From Cyclobacteriaceae bacterium (GTDB taxonomy: Bacteria > Bacteroidota > Bacteroidia > Cytophagales > Cyclobacteriaceae): a DNA stretch of 64,000 nt. A model generated the notes under the pieces. That model saw only the letters and a list, made by a program, of their open reading frames with translations, searched no databases and had not been told where the DNA came from. Numbering within the stretch: the stretch's first letter is position 1; the number at the start of each line of letters is the position of its first letter. Below are positions 35,093-44,980 of this stretch, piece by piece. The position numbers and the translations under genes were made by a program. The stretch covers positions 124,001 to 188,000 of the forward strand of contig CATQIH010000009.1 in NCBI GenBank assembly GCA_958296015.1, in the 5' to 3' direction.

Positions 35093-35794
35093 TTAAGCCG
35101 TGATGATTACTTGCAACAGTGCCTTTGCTACACCGGTTCTTATTTCTGTGCTGTTGCCTACCGTGGTGCGAACGCTGAGCTGATACATACCTGCGGGTAT
35201 ATCAGTAGGTACCACAAACATCAGGCGGGAAGGGGTATTCTGATATAGTTGGGTGATGCGTATGTCTGCTTGATCTGGCATCGTTAAAAATATACCCTGC
35301 TGTGCATCCACTGTATTTATTTTAAGATAAGTACCCTGCACTTCTGCCAGGCCACCTGCCGTAAGTGTCTGATTGTGCGTTTCGTGTGCAAAATCATACA
35401 CCTGGCTGATGTCCGCTTTAGGGCGGCTGGCTTGTACTTTCTGCACGGTAATATCAGCAGCGACAGCTTTCAGCGTCTTTCCGGGATTGGCATTGATGTT
35501 CACCTTATGGCGTGCGTGACTGAACTTATCCTGTTCGCCGGTAAACTTTCCCCCGATGCTGGTCGTAATCTTCAGGAAAGGCAGGTGAATGTGGCTGCCA
35601 TCTACAAGGATAGAGGCAACGGTTTTGATAAAAAGGTACAGGATTTCTCTGAGTTCTCCACAGGAATAGCGGCGGCTGCTGCCTGCCATTTCTTCCAGCA
35701 CTTCCTCCAGGTCGTAGATACGCCTGGGACGCACGGTGGCTATGAACTCTTTTTTACGAAAAGGATTGCGGTAAATGGAGTATTTCAGTGGCAT
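35093..35794 (-). CDS. HU-like DNA-binding domain protein with DUF4469
   Basis: 233 residues from the ATG at 35794 (MPLKYSIYRNPFRKKE); an upstream in-frame start at 35863 adds unrelated residues. The N-terminal half (RPRRIYDLEEVLEEMA...LREILYLFIKTVASILVDGSHIHLPFLKI) is the HU/IHF-like fold found in Bacteroidota. The C-terminal part (QNTPSRLMFVVPTDIPAGMYQLSVRT) matches the Ig-like DUF4469 domain. Proteins of this make-up are assumed to bind DNA; the exact role is not known. Divergent from the cation transporter-like gene. Confidence 0.82.
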   Translation of the reverse strand: MPLKYSIYRNPFRKKEFIATVRPRRIYDLEEVLEEMAGSSRRYSCGELREILYLFIKTVASILVDGSHIHLPFLKITTSIGGKFTGEQDKFSHARHKVNINANPGKTLKAVAADITVQKVQASRPKADISQVYDFAHETHNQTLTAGGLAEVQGTYLKINTVDAQQGIFLTMPDQADIRITQLYQNTPSRLMFVVPTDIPAGMYQLSVRTTVGNSTEIRTGVAKALLQVIITA

Positions 35795-36005
35795 AAGGAG
35801 GAGAAGTTGTTGGGAAAAGCAAACTAACACAACCTGCTCACCCCTGCAAGCAAAGATTACCACAGAACCTTACATGGCTGGCAAGCAACCCTGGCATGTA
35901 TGGGAAACCCGGCGACAAAGTAGTTTTCTGCCCTTACAACAAATCATTGTTCGGCATTTTTGGTTATTCTGTTACCCGTTCTATATTTCTCACCACTTGT
36001 ACAGC

Positions 36006-36632
36006 ATGAAAATACAATTGAATCAGGAAACCGCCAGATTGCTCAAAGTAGCTTTCTGGCTCAGTATGATCACCATCTTCTACAACATAGCCGAAGGTGT
36101 GGTGTCCACTTACTTCGGTATGCAAGATGATACACTGGCATTGTTTGGTTTTGGTATAGACAGCTTTGTGGAAGTGTTGTCAGGTATTGGTATCGCCCAC
36201 ATGGTCTACCGGATGCAGCATGAGCCTGTGGAAGCATCCGACAGGTTTGAGCGACAGGCACTGCGGCTCACCGGTTTTAGCTTTTATCTGCTGGCCGCAG
36301 GCATGGTCGTCACTTCGGTACTCACTATGTATATAGGAAGCGAACCCAAAACTACCGTGGTAGGTATTGTTGTTTCGCTGGTTTCCATACTTACCATGTA
36401 TTTTCTGATGCGCAAGAAAATGGAGGTAGGCAGCGCGCTCAACTCCGCCCCTATTATTGCCGATGCAAACTGCACCAAAACCTGTCTGTATTTGTCGTTG
36501 CTGGTACTCATATCCAGTGTCTTGTACGAAGTGTTTGCCATACCTTACGTAGATGCTCTGGGTGCCCTGGGAATTGCCTGGTTTGCTTTTAGCGAAGGAA
36601 AAGAAGCTTTTGGCAAAGCCCGTGGTTGGTGA
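36006..36632 (+). CDS. Cation transporter-like membrane protein (CDF family-like)
   Basis: 208 residues from the ATG at 36006 (MKIQLNQETARLLK). Upstream in-frame codons from 35775 lie over the divergent gene and do not look coding. About six membrane spans are visible, with the acidic FGFGIDSFVEVLSG in the second, where CDF/ZIP-related transporters have metal-binding residues, and ADANCTKTC later. The soluble C-terminal domain of true CDF exporters is missing. Substrate unknown. Confidence 0.75.
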   Translation: MKIQLNQETARLLKVAFWLSMITIFYNIAEGVVSTYFGMQDDTLALFGFGIDSFVEVLSGIGIAHMVYRMQHEPVEASDRFERQALRLTGFSFYLLAAGMVVTSVLTMYIGSEPKTTVVGIVVSLVSILTMYFLMRKKMEVGSALNSAPIIADANCTKTCLYLSLLVLISSVLYEVFAIPYVDALGALGIAWFAFSEGKEAFGKARGW

Positions 36633-36911
36633 CTCTTGTAATCGGTAATCGGTATTGCTTGTAGTCGGTAACTAATATACCAAGGTATTCACCGATCACC
36701 GCTCACCGCTCACAAAGCCCACTGACCAACAAAACCACCAATAGTACAGCTGCTTACCTGAACTTTTCAGCCTACCTGAATTGCACAGTACAAAAATATG
36801 GTTAATTTCGTGCCTGTTCACTTTCATGTAAAACCAAGCATGCAAATAAGCAGGCTGTTGTAGAAACTGCCTGACGAGAAGCATGTGTTCATAAAAACCC
36901 TTTGCATTCCT

Positions 36912-39368
36912 ATGAAAGTATTTAAGTTTCTGCTTTCATTATTAATTACCATAACACTCACCGTGGTACTGGCTATCAGAATAGGCAAAGTGCCTCCATT
37001 GGGTACTTTCCTGGACCCATTTCATGGTCTCTGGCAAAATGCTGAAGATGCCAATGGGGGGCTGGCACAGTCACTAAGCATTGACGGCCTGCAGGCAGAA
37101 GTGACGGTGCGCTATGACTCCCTGTTGATTCCGCACATATTTGCAGAGAACGAGCACGATCTGTATGTTGCGCAGGGGTTTGTGACGGCGGCCAACCGGC
37201 TTTGGCAAATGGAGTTTATTACCCACGCCGCGGCTGGCAGAGTATCAGAAGTTGTAGGAGAAGCTGCCCTTGATTTTGATAGGTTGCAACGTAGAAAGGG
37301 GCTTCCCTACAGTGCCGAGCAAGCCCTGCACGCTGCGCAACAGGATTCTGTTACCATGCAGTGTGTGGAAGCCTATGCCGCAGGTGTGAATGCCTACATC
37401 AACTCGCTGGACTACACAAACCTACCCCTTGAGTACAAGCTGCTTGATTATGCCCCCGAGGCATGGACACCGCTAAAATCGTTTCTACTGTTGAAATATA
37501 TGGCCAATGACCTTACCTATTCGGATGTAGACCGGGAGAACACCAATACGCTCAAGCTGCTGGGCAAAGATCGCTTCCGCTTTCTTTTCCCTGTATTTAC
37601 GCCCGAAGACGATCCTGTCATCTCTAAAGAAACACCCTGGAAGTTCAAACCCGTAGCCATAGACACCCCACAGGTTGATTTTGAAAAGTTTGGCCTTTCC
37701 TCCATTACAGGTACTCAGGATAGCACCACTGCAACAGGCAACAACGATGAGGCGAACCCCGACAACGGGAGCAACAACTGGGCAGTGTCCGGGTCAAAAA
37801 CCAAAAGTGGAAAGCCCATACTGGCCAATGATCCGCACCTGGGGCTCAACCTGCCTAATATATGGTATGCCGTGCAGCTGCACAGTCCGGAGGTAAATGT
37901 ACTGGGAGCTTCGCTTCCCGGCGCACCTAACGTTATCATTGGCTACAATGATTCCATTGCCTGGGGCGTGACCAATGCCCGCCGCGATGTAGTAGACTGG
38001 TATAAAATAGACTTTACCAATAGCTTCAGGACGGAGTATCGCTTTGATGAGATCAACTTAAAAACCCAGGAAAGGATAGAAGAGATCAGGGTGCGTGACG
38101 GTGCTGTTATCTATGATACTGTGATGTATACGCATCACGGGCCGGTGGTCTATGACGCTCACTTTCCGTCAGACACGGTACAGAATGGCTACCGCAATTT
38201 TGCCCTGAAATGGATTGCCCATGAACCTTCACTGGAAATAAAGACTTTTTATGCACTCAACCGCGCTTCCAACTACACACAGTACAAAGACGCGTTGCAA
38301 TACTATGCGAGTCCGGCACAGAATTTTGCCTTTGCTTCTGTCAAAGGAGACATCGCCATGTGGGTGCAGGGGAAGTTTCCAGCCAAGTGGAAAGGTCAGG
38401 GAGAGTTTCTGATGGACGGCAGTAAGCGGTCTATGGAATGGCAGCAATATATTCCTGCTGAGCAGAATGCCCACTCGCTGAACCCAGCACGCGGCTTTGT
38501 AAGCTCAGCCAACCAGGTGCCTGCCGATGCTTCCTATCCTTATTATATCTACGACTACAACTATGAACATTACCGCAACCGGCGCATCAACATGCGACTT
38601 ACGCAGATGCGCAACATCGTTCCAAACGATATGATGAGTCTTCAAAACGATAACTACAACCTGAAAGCATCCGAAGTATTGCCTATGATGCTGGATACGC
38701 TCGATCTGACCACACTGAGCAAAGAACAGCAGGATGCTTATGCCAACCTGCGCAAATGGAACTACGCCAACAACCCAGGGTATCAGGCACCGGTTTATTT
38801 TGAAGTGTGGTGGGAAAAACTATCGGCAATGATGTGGGATGAATTTAACGGCAACGTATTTCGCAAACCTGACAGCGAAACCACGGTCGACATCATGCTG
38901 CATCATCCTGATGATCCTTTCATGGACCGTGTAAGTACCAGCGAGGTAGAAACCATGCCTGACCTGGTCAGGTACTCTTTTGAGGAAGCTATAGAGGAAG
39001 TAGTTGCCTGGAGAGCTTCGCACGAGGAATCATTCAACTGGTCTAATTATGAAGAAACAACATTGACACATATGCTCAGGCTGGAGCCTTTTAGCCGGTC
39101 AAATATTTATACAGGAGGTGGCAGAGGCGTTGTCAATGCTACTTCTCATGATCATGGACCTTCCTGGCGAATGGTGGTGTCATTGGAGCAACCCGTCAGG
39201 GCCTGGGGTGTGTACCCTGGCGGGCAGTCTGGCAATCCCGGAAGTCCTTTCTATGATAATATGGTGGACAAGTGGCGCAAAGGCGAGTACTATGACATGA
39301 TGCTGTTGCACACGCCTACCGAAGAGCCTGAAAGAATGATGTTTACCCAGTACATATCCCCTCAATAA
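36912..39368 (+). CDS. Penicillin acylase family protein (Ntn hydrolase)
   Basis: 818 residues from the ATG at 36912, which starts a signal peptide (FKFLLSLLITITLTVVLA); an ATG at 36885 would add nine residues. The N-terminal-nucleophile Ser is at residue 287 in NGSNNWAVSG. HTSKTKSGKPILANDP-like sequence follows (SKTKSGKPILANDPHLGL), and SANQVPADASYPYY and LRLEPFSRSNIY are further family blocks. Penicillin/AHL acylases are cut into alpha and beta chains at this Ser and act in the periplasm. The substrate could be an acyl-homoserine lactone or another N-acyl compound; nothing here decides it. Confidence 0.92.
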   Translation: MKVFKFLLSLLITITLTVVLAIRIGKVPPLGTFLDPFHGLWQNAEDANGGLAQSLSIDGLQAEVTVRYDSLLIPHIFAENEHDLYVAQGFVTAANRLWQMEFITHAAAGRVSEVVGEAALDFDRLQRRKGLPYSAEQALHAAQQDSVTMQCVEAYAAGVNAYINSLDYTNLPLEYKLLDYAPEAWTPLKSFLLLKYMANDLTYSDVDRENTNTLKLLGKDRFRFLFPVFTPEDDPVISKETPWKFKPVAIDTPQVDFEKFGLSSITGTQDSTTATGNNDEANPDNGSNNWAVSGSKTKSGKPILANDPHLGLNLPNIWYAVQLHSPEVNVLGASLPGAPNVIIGYNDSIAWGVTNARRDVVDWYKIDFTNSFRTEYRFDEINLKTQERIEEIRVRDGAVIYDTVMYTHHGPVVYDAHFPSDTVQNGYRNFALKWIAHEPSLEIKTFYALNRASNYTQYKDALQYYASPAQNFAFASVKGDIAMWVQGKFPAKWKGQGEFLMDGSKRSMEWQQYIPAEQNAHSLNPARGFVSSANQVPADASYPYYIYDYNYEHYRNRRINMRLTQMRNIVPNDMMSLQNDNYNLKASEVLPMMLDTLDLTTLSKEQQDAYANLRKWNYANNPGYQAPVYFEVWWEKLSAMMWDEFNGNVFRKPDSETTVDIMLHHPDDPFMDRVSTSEVETMPDLVRYSFEEAIEEVVAWRASHEESFNWSNYEETTLTHMLRLEPFSRSNIYTGGGRGVVNATSHDHGPSWRMVVSLEQPVRAWGVYPGGQSGNPGSPFYDNMVDKWRKGEYYDMMLLHTPTEEPERMMFTQYISPQ

Positions 39369-39383
39369 GCTTGTTGTTAACAT

Positions 39384-39758
39384 ATGAAGTTTTTGCTGAA
39401 AATTGTTCTTATTGCTGGTACCTGCTATATAGCAGAGTTGTTTTTTCCCTGGTGGATTATTGTTGTCTGCGCTTTTATGATAGGGCTGATTATGCCAACA
39501 AAGGGTTTTAATGATTTTCTTTCCGGCTTCTTAGGCGTAGGGCTACTGTGGCTCATCTTTGCCTGGATGATAGATATCAATACTGACAGTATCTTATCCA
39601 GACAAATCGCATCGGTTTTATCTTTAAACAATGGCCTGGTACTGGTGGCTGTTACTGGGTTGGTGGGCGGGTTGGCCGGGGGGTTCGCTTGTCTGGCAGG
39701 AAGTCAACTGCGCCGTATCTTTATGCCTGATGCACCCAAAAAAGGATATGTGGGTTGA
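39384..39758 (+). CDS. Hypothetical membrane protein
   Basis: 124 residues. Three to four hydrophobic spans: at the start (LKIVLIAGTCYIAELFF), at about 27-42 (WIIVVCAFMIGLI), about 50-66 (FLGVGLLWLIFAWMI) and about 90-108 (LVAVTGLVGGLAGGFACLAG, glycine-rich). It starts 15 bp after the penicillin acylase stop, so it is probably cotranscribed. No family recognised. Confidence 0.7.
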   Translation: MKFLLKIVLIAGTCYIAELFFPWWIIVVCAFMIGLIMPTKGFNDFLSGFLGVGLLWLIFAWMIDINTDSILSRQIASVLSLNNGLVLVAVTGLVGGLAGGFACLAGSQLRRIFMPDAPKKGYVG

Positions 39759-39794
39759 GAAAATCCTTACCTTTTGCTCTATTATTCCATCTTC

Positions 39795-40265
39795 TCAAAA
39801 TCTGCATCCATCCAGCACCCAATGCCCAAAATCTGAGATGGCCAGTCCGGCAACAAAGATCATTAGTTCCTGCTGGTGCAGTATGGGCCATTGCAGCAGA
39901 TCCAACGAATAATAGTACTGTAGCAAAAAGTGAACGCCTACGTAGATTGCAGAAAGGTATATAACGCGACTCAGCGTACCGAATACAGGCACATGGCTCA
40001 GCCCACGGTGTTTGGATATTAGTGCATAAGGATACCATATGGCAATCCAAAGCCTGCCTATAATCATATTCCAGCGTAGCAAGATAGTTTCCGAGATTGT
40101 TCGGCCAGTCATGTCAAGATCCGGACTGATGAGCACGCCGCTCAGGCAACCTGCACCCGCAAGTGCTGCTGCTGTAGGCTCGCCACCTGCTAGCTGCCAG
40201 GCAATCATGGCAGCCATAGGAGTGAGGGCTATAGTAGCCGCGACGTGAGTTCTTCCAGATGCCAT
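39795..40265 (-). CDS. DUF2227-like metal-binding membrane protein
   Basis: 156 residues. Conserved motifs are GRTHVAATI near the start, GVLISPDLDMTG at about 43-54, and SKHRGLSHVPVFGTLSR at about 83-99; the His/Asp residues in them look like metal ligands. Several hydrophobic spans follow (VIYLSAIYVGVHFLLQYYY). This matches the DUF2227 / YdjM-like metal-dependent hydrolase group, function unknown. It is convergent with the small membrane protein gene, about 36 bp apart. Confidence 0.7.
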   Translation of the reverse strand: MASGRTHVAATIALTPMAAMIAWQLAGGEPTAAALAGAGCLSGVLISPDLDMTGRTISETILLRWNMIIGRLWIAIWYPYALISKHRGLSHVPVFGTLSRVIYLSAIYVGVHFLLQYYYSLDLLQWPILHQQELMIFVAGLAISDFGHWVLDGCRF

Positions 40266-40377
40266 AACTGTTTTCCAACTATTTGATTTATATCAATGAT
40301 GTGATAGTAAAACGAATAATCATCGGAGATTATTTCTTGCCCTCTGGGGGTTGATCGTTATTTTCGAACCTCTAATA

Positions 40378-40406
40378 TAAAAAAATAAGCAGCGTGATGC
40401 TGCTTA
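40378..40406 (-). terminator. Terminator of the universal stress gene
   Basis: TAAGCAGC (40386-40393) pairs with GCTGCTTA (40399-40406) around GTGAT. On the minus strand it runs into a U-rich tail from the A-run at 40378-40385. Confidence 0.65.
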
Positions 40407-40433
40407 ATGAATATAAGTTTTTGTGAGAATCTG

Positions 40434-41384
40434 TTAGATTTTCTGAAGCAATTCCATCAGTCCGGCATTTTTGTGCTTGGGCCTTACAATCAGCAATGGA
40501 ATGTTAGCGTCTCTGCTGATCAGCTTTTCTGTATTGGTACCAATAGGAAATAAAGCGGTAGAAGCTGTCTTGCCTTTTCCACCAATCACAATACAATCTG
40601 CTTTCAGTTTCATGGCATTGTCGTAAATAACTGAAACAGTATCATAGTTTCTGTCAAAGGCAAACACAGGACTAATCTTTACATCCTTTGTATCTACCTT
40701 TCGCATAAATTTTTTAAACTCTTTGCGCGCATTCTCTTCCATGATTTGACCAAATTCCTCGTAAGTTTTACCGGCATAGTGGTATCCGGAAGGCACCGTA
40801 TAAACATGCAATGCTATTATCTGCGTTTGCTGCCCTTCGCTGTTGCATTTGGATGCAATAGAAATGGCTTCTTCCAAAGCGGCTCGCGAATCGCTTGAGA
40901 AATCACAGGCTACCATGAGCTTACAGATACAAGAATAGTCTTTTTCAGGTACGATCAACAGAGAACATTTAGCACGACGTGCCAGACGCTGTGTAACCAC
41001 ATTGCTGCTTTTCAAGTTCTGCTTTCTGCCTACTACAATCGCATCAATGTTATGTTTATCTGCTAACCTGAGAATATGCTTGGAAGGCCGGTCGCCTTGC
41101 TCTACGGCAATCTTTACTTTGCTGGGAAGTGTCATATCAAAATGCTCAATGACTTTCTTCTCCATTTCTTTTTTTCTTTCCTTCATAGCATCTTCCAGAA
41201 GCGTAGGAAACTCTTTCACTAACGCCGTAGGAAGATTAGTGCTCTTAACTACATTGACGAAATACACATTTTCTGCATCATAAGTTCTGGCCAAAAAGGA
41301 TGAGAACTCTATCAGCATACTATCTAACTCCGAACCGTCTAGCCCAACTAATATTTTCCTTAAGGGATGCATCATTTCTTCCAT
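40434..41384 (-). CDS. Universal stress protein, two Usp domains
   Basis: 316 residues forming two tandem UspA domains, at about 5-145 and 155-305. The first holds RKILVGLDGSELDSM and DAIVVGRKQNLKSSNVVTQRLARRAKCSLLIVPE; the second KLMVACDFSSDSRAALEE and CIVIGGKGKTASTALFPIGTNTEKLI, where the GxxG(9)GS/T-like pattern suggests nucleotide binding. ATGs at 41384, 41375 and 41372 are all possible starts. Expected role in general stress survival. Confidence 0.85.
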   Translation of the reverse strand: MEEMMHPLRKILVGLDGSELDSMLIEFSSFLARTYDAENVYFVNVVKSTNLPTALVKEFPTLLEDAMKERKKEMEKKVIEHFDMTLPSKVKIAVEQGDRPSKHILRLADKHNIDAIVVGRKQNLKSSNVVTQRLARRAKCSLLIVPEKDYSCICKLMVACDFSSDSRAALEEAISIASKCNSEGQQTQIIALHVYTVPSGYHYAGKTYEEFGQIMEENARKEFKKFMRKVDTKDVKISPVFAFDRNYDTVSVIYDNAMKLKADCIVIGGKGKTASTALFPIGTNTEKLISRDANIPLLIVRPKHKNAGLMELLQKI

Positions 41385-41557
41385 AATTTTTTCTACAATA
41401 GATAACTGTTGTTACTTATAGTAACGTATGTAAAGTAAAGCATGTTCAAAATAATGTAAATCTTTATTATCAAGTTTATATTAGCTGTGTATTATTTTTG
41501 TTTTATTCACAAAATTTTAGGGCGTTGCCTTAAGCCATAGCAATTCTTGAACCGTTT

Positions 41558-42640
41558 TTAACCTTTTAACCCGGTTAGGTTGTCTACGAGCATTTCTATC
41601 TGCTCTTTGGAGTGTGTAGGAAAATTGGCTATTCTTATATGTTTCTGCTTGTAATCTCCATATCCGCTACCAATAATGAGCTGCTGCTGTTTGAGTTGCT
41701 CTATAATCCTCGAAGATTCTATGCCGGTTTCTGCCACAACCACTGTTTTCGACTGGTATTTTTTTTCTTTTACAAAGGCCGACAACAAGGGGTGTTGTTC
41801 TACAGTATGTTGCAGTAATGCCGCTTTGTAGTCAGTTTCTCTCCTGATCTGCGCTATTCCTTTGTGTAGCATATCGTCGCTCACTTTTGCCAGCAAATAC
41901 AGGTTAAGCACATTAGGCGTTTCAGGCGTTTGATTTTTCTGGCCTTTGCTCAACAGCGATGGCAACGTGTGGTAAGAACCAATACTGATGCCTTCGGAGG
42001 CAAGTTGCCTGCTTTTTTCTATGCAACGGTCGTTGACGATCCATACACCCAAACCCGCAGGTAAGCCAAAGCCTTTTTGAACTGAGAAAAAGGCTGTGTC
42101 AATCTGCCGGTAATCAATCTCAGGGTAGGGGATAGATGATACAGCATCAACGGCAATCAACTGATGTGGACGAGCCTGGCGGATCTTATATATATCTTCC
42201 AGGGGTTGCATGGCACCGGTACTGGTTTCGTTGTGTGTGAAGGCCACCAGCTCTGCATCTTCCGGAATATCATCTGCTGAAGGGTTTGCGCATGTTCCTG
42301 CGGCAACTGTCACGGCAGTGGCCTTTCTGCCTAGCTCCTGGGCAGTTTCGTAGAAACGCTGGGAGAATGCACCATTTACATAGTGAAAAGAATGGCGGCT
42401 CACACAGTTCTCGATGATTCTTTCCCAAATCTCCGTGGCAGACCCAGTAAAGAATATATGGTAATCTTCGGGTATATTGAGCAAAGCCTTCAAGTTACTG
42501 ACAGCTTCTGCGTATATTTTTTCAAATTGCTTGCTGCGGTGAGAAATAGAAGGAACCTGCTCCTTGAATGCTTTTTTAAGGTGCTCTTCTGCGGTAAAGT
42601 AAAGTGCTGAAGGGCCAGGCGTAAAAAATATATTTTTCAT
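41558..42640 (-). CDS. Class V aminotransferase (phosphoserine aminotransferase-like)
   Basis: 360 residues, fold-type I PLP enzyme. FTPGPSALYF opens the protein as in SerC and alanine-glyoxylate aminotransferases; SHRSKQFEKIYAEAV, IAVDAVSSIPYPEID (with the PLP-binding Asp) and FSVQKGFGLPAGLGVW (with the Schiff-base Lys) follow. The substrate may be phosphoserine or another amino acid, since the sequence differs from standard SerC. It is a stand-alone gene. Confidence 0.85.
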   Translation of the reverse strand: MKNIFFTPGPSALYFTAEEHLKKAFKEQVPSISHRSKQFEKIYAEAVSNLKALLNIPEDYHIFFTGSATEIWERIIENCVSRHSFHYVNGAFSQRFYETAQELGRKATAVTVAAGTCANPSADDIPEDAELVAFTHNETSTGAMQPLEDIYKIRQARPHQLIAVDAVSSIPYPEIDYRQIDTAFFSVQKGFGLPAGLGVWIVNDRCIEKSRQLASEGISIGSYHTLPSLLSKGQKNQTPETPNVLNLYLLAKVSDDMLHKGIAQIRRETDYKAALLQHTVEQHPLLSAFVKEKKYQSKTVVVAETGIESSRIIEQLKQQQLIIGSGYGDYKQKHIRIANFPTHSKEQIEMLVDNLTGLKG

Positions 42641-42739
42641 AAATCGGTTTCCGTTCTGTATGCAGTTGCAAAGGTATACAAATTGTACATTGGAGTGAAC
42701 CTATATGAGCGCGTTTTTAGTAAGTATCAAAGATAACTA

Positions 42740-42772
42740 TAAAAAAAGCCTGTACAGATTAACCATACAGGC
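42740..42772 (-). terminator. Terminator of lipA
   Basis: GCCTGTA (42748-42754) pairs with TACAGGC (42766-42772). On the minus strand the stem is followed by a seven-U run. Confidence 0.7.
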
Positions 42773-42797
42773 GCAATAAGCACGATATTGTGCAGGC

Positions 42798-43670
42798 TCA
42801 GACATGCACATGCCTTTCAGCATGATAAGAAGATCGAACCAGCGGACCTGATTCCACATATTTTAAGCCTCTTTGCAGACCTTCTTCCCGGTAGTTATCA
42901 AACTGATCGGGATGAATAAACTCGGCTACTTCAATATGCATTTTGGTAGGTTGCAGGTACTGACCCAATGTTAAGATGTCGAGTCCATGAGCTACCAGAT
43001 CGTCCATAGCCTTATACACTTCATCGAGTTTTTCTCCCAGCCCCAGCATGATGCCCGATTTGGTACGCTTACCGTAGTCTTTGGTACGCCGGATTTGCTC
43101 GAGACTGCGACTGTATTTTGCCTGTGGTCTTACCCTCCGATACAGGGATTCCACCGTTTCCATATTGTGAGAAACAACCTCCTGACCGGCACTGATCATA
43201 AGTTCCAGCGCAGCCCAGTTGCCTTTCACATCAGGAATCAACGTCTCGATGGTGGTATCTGGGCATAGCTTTTTGGTTTCTACCACCGTCTGATGCCATA
43301 TTTCTGCCCCGCGGTCTTTAAGCTCATCACGGTTGACAGAGGTAAGCACAGCGTGTTTCACACCCATCAACTTGATGGCTTCGGCCACTCTGTGCGGCTC
43401 ATCAGTATCATATTCGGGTGGGCGGCCGGTAGCTACTGCACAGAAAGTACAGCTTCGGGTGCATACGTTGCCGAGGATCATAAAGGTGGCAGTACCGCTT
43501 CCCCAGCATTCGCCCATATTGGGGCAGTTGCCGCTTTCGCAGATTGTATGCAATTTATACTGATCTACCAATTTGCGAACTTTTGCATATTCTTTGCCTA
43601 TGGGTAGCTTTACACGAAGCCAATTGGGCTTTTTTACTTTTTGTTCAGAAACTACAGGTAATTCAATCAT
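42798..43670 (-). CDS. lipA: Lipoyl synthase
   Basis: 290 residues. Both Fe-S clusters are marked: [12 protein letters not shown] (C44, C49, C55) for the auxiliary cluster and CTRSCTFC (C70, C74, C77) for the radical-SAM cluster. [14 protein letters not shown] and [13 protein letters not shown] are the usual C-terminal blocks, and RSSYHAERH supplies the terminal serine region that ligates the auxiliary cluster (R-SSY). It inserts sulfur at C6 and C8 of the octanoyl group on lipoyl domains. Confidence 0.97.
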   Translation of the reverse strand: MIELPVVSEQKVKKPNWLRVKLPIGKEYAKVRKLVDQYKLHTICESGNCPNMGECWGSGTATFMILGNVCTRSCTFCAVATGRPPEYDTDEPHRVAEAIKLMGVKHAVLTSVNRDELKDRGAEIWHQTVVETKKLCPDTTIETLIPDVKGNWAALELMISAGQEVVSHNMETVESLYRRVRPQAKYSRSLEQIRRTKDYGKRTKSGIMLGLGEKLDEVYKAMDDLVAHGLDILTLGQYLQPTKMHIEVAEFIHPDQFDNYREEGLQRGLKYVESGPLVRSSYHAERHVHV

Positions 43671-43748
43671 AATCTTATGTCATTGACTAAATAGAGGAAC
43701 GCAAGTTACTAACACAAAATTCCTGTGGCAATCTAATGTGTTGTTTCT

Positions 43749-44515
43749 TTATCTTCTGTAACCGTAGAAAAGCATGATAAAAGCTGAGGGGTAGATGCTT
43801 CGGGTGGCAGCAGATGGCACAAGCTCCACTTTTTTGGAAAATGCTTCCAGTTGAAAACCCGCTTCAAAACCTGTAACATCGTTTTTGAAAGTGCCAAACT
43901 CAAAGATAGTGCCGCTTTGATATTGGCTCCTATGTTAATTTCCGATTCACCAATGCCTTTCAAAAATGGGCCTGCACCAATAATATTAGCCCTGTTGTGG
44001 CTATAAGGTGGGTTAGGATTGTAAGGAACAACTGCAGGATTATTATCTCCAGGGCGACCGCCGCCTCTACTAACCTGTACATAGTAAGGCTTTACAATAC
44101 CAATGGTAGGGCCACCTGCCAGAATAGCGTTGATCTGAACGCCCTGCTGTGGTGCTTTTTTGAACAGCGTCCATTCCTGACCGTACTGTGGACGGATAGA
44201 AAACAGGTAATTGCTTTTGCCAAGTATGTAGGTGTTGCCACTTAGCTGAGAAACCTGACGTAGCTCTTTGGGATGTTTTACATTGACTATTTCCAAACCA
44301 AACGTTTGAAAATGTTCTCCCTTAATCCTTCTGCCAAACTTTCCGGCCAGTCCACCGACCAACCCTGAGTTGGTATTTTTATTAATACCCCAGATAAATT
44401 CCTGGTTGTAGTCATACAGTTCCTGCTCCTGTGCCTGTACATTTTGCAACAAAAAGCTTATACTAAACGCAGTTAGTATGACACATCCCAGTTTTTTAGT
44501 AATTTTCGCCCTCAT
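43749..44515 (-). CDS. Exported outer-membrane beta-barrel-like protein, frame-broken near the 3' end
   Basis: From the ATG at 44515 (MRAKITKKLGCVILTAFS, signal peptide ending VQAQE) the frame is beta-rich and reads GGLAGKFGRRIKGEHFQTFGLEIVNVKHPKEL, typical of a Bacteroidota outer-membrane protein. After INIGANIKAAL the frame turns into low-quality sequence. In the next frame the natural ending continues as FEFGTFKNDVTGFEAGFQL and closes with SAFIMLFYGYRR at a TAA at 43749-43751, a classical barrel C-terminus. A missing T in the run at 43902-43904 (TTT where TTTT is expected on the coding strand) explains the shift. It may be a real mutation or an assembly error. Confidence 0.65.
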
Positions 44516-44564
44516 CGTAATAAAATTAAATAATCTTACGCTAATTCCCAATATCATAACGATT

Positions 44565-44969
44565 ATGATTACAATAAAGTCTCATTATCTAGGCGATCTT
44601 CGTACCGAATCTACGCATATGAAATCTGCCAGCAAGATCATCACCGATGCACCCACAGACAACAATGGCAAAGGAGAAGCCTTTTCTCCTACAGACCTGG
44701 TCTGTTCGGCCTTGTGTAGTTGCATGATGACCATCATGGGTATTCAGGCACAAAAACACGACATTTCATTGGAAGATCTGGTAGCCGATGTTACCAAAGT
44801 AATGTCGGCTAATCCCAGAAAAATAGCCAAAATAGCCATCAGCTTTCGCCTAAAAAGTACCAATGCTACTGAAGAACAGCTAAAGATGCTGAAATCTGCG
44901 GCACTTGCTTGTCCGGTTGCCCTGAGTCTCAACCAGGATATTCAGCAGGATGTTTCTTTTGAGTTCTGA
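44565..44969 (+). CDS. OsmC family protein
   Basis: 134 residues from the ATG at 44565 (MITIKSHYLGDLRTES). The frame opens upstream at 44478, but that part is antisense to the neighbouring gene start and looks non-coding. Conserved residues are the first Cys region LVCSALCSCM (C47, C51, C53) and the second Cys C116 in SAALACPVALSL, the redox pair of OsmC-type peroxidases. It likely detoxifies organic hydroperoxides. It is divergent from the beta-barrel gene by about 50 bp. Confidence 0.88.
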   Translation: MITIKSHYLGDLRTESTHMKSASKIITDAPTDNNGKGEAFSPTDLVCSALCSCMMTIMGIQAQKHDISLEDLVADVTKVMSANPRKIAKIAISFRLKSTNATEEQLKMLKSAALACPVALSLNQDIQQDVSFEF

Positions 44970-44980
44970 ACAGAGTATGA

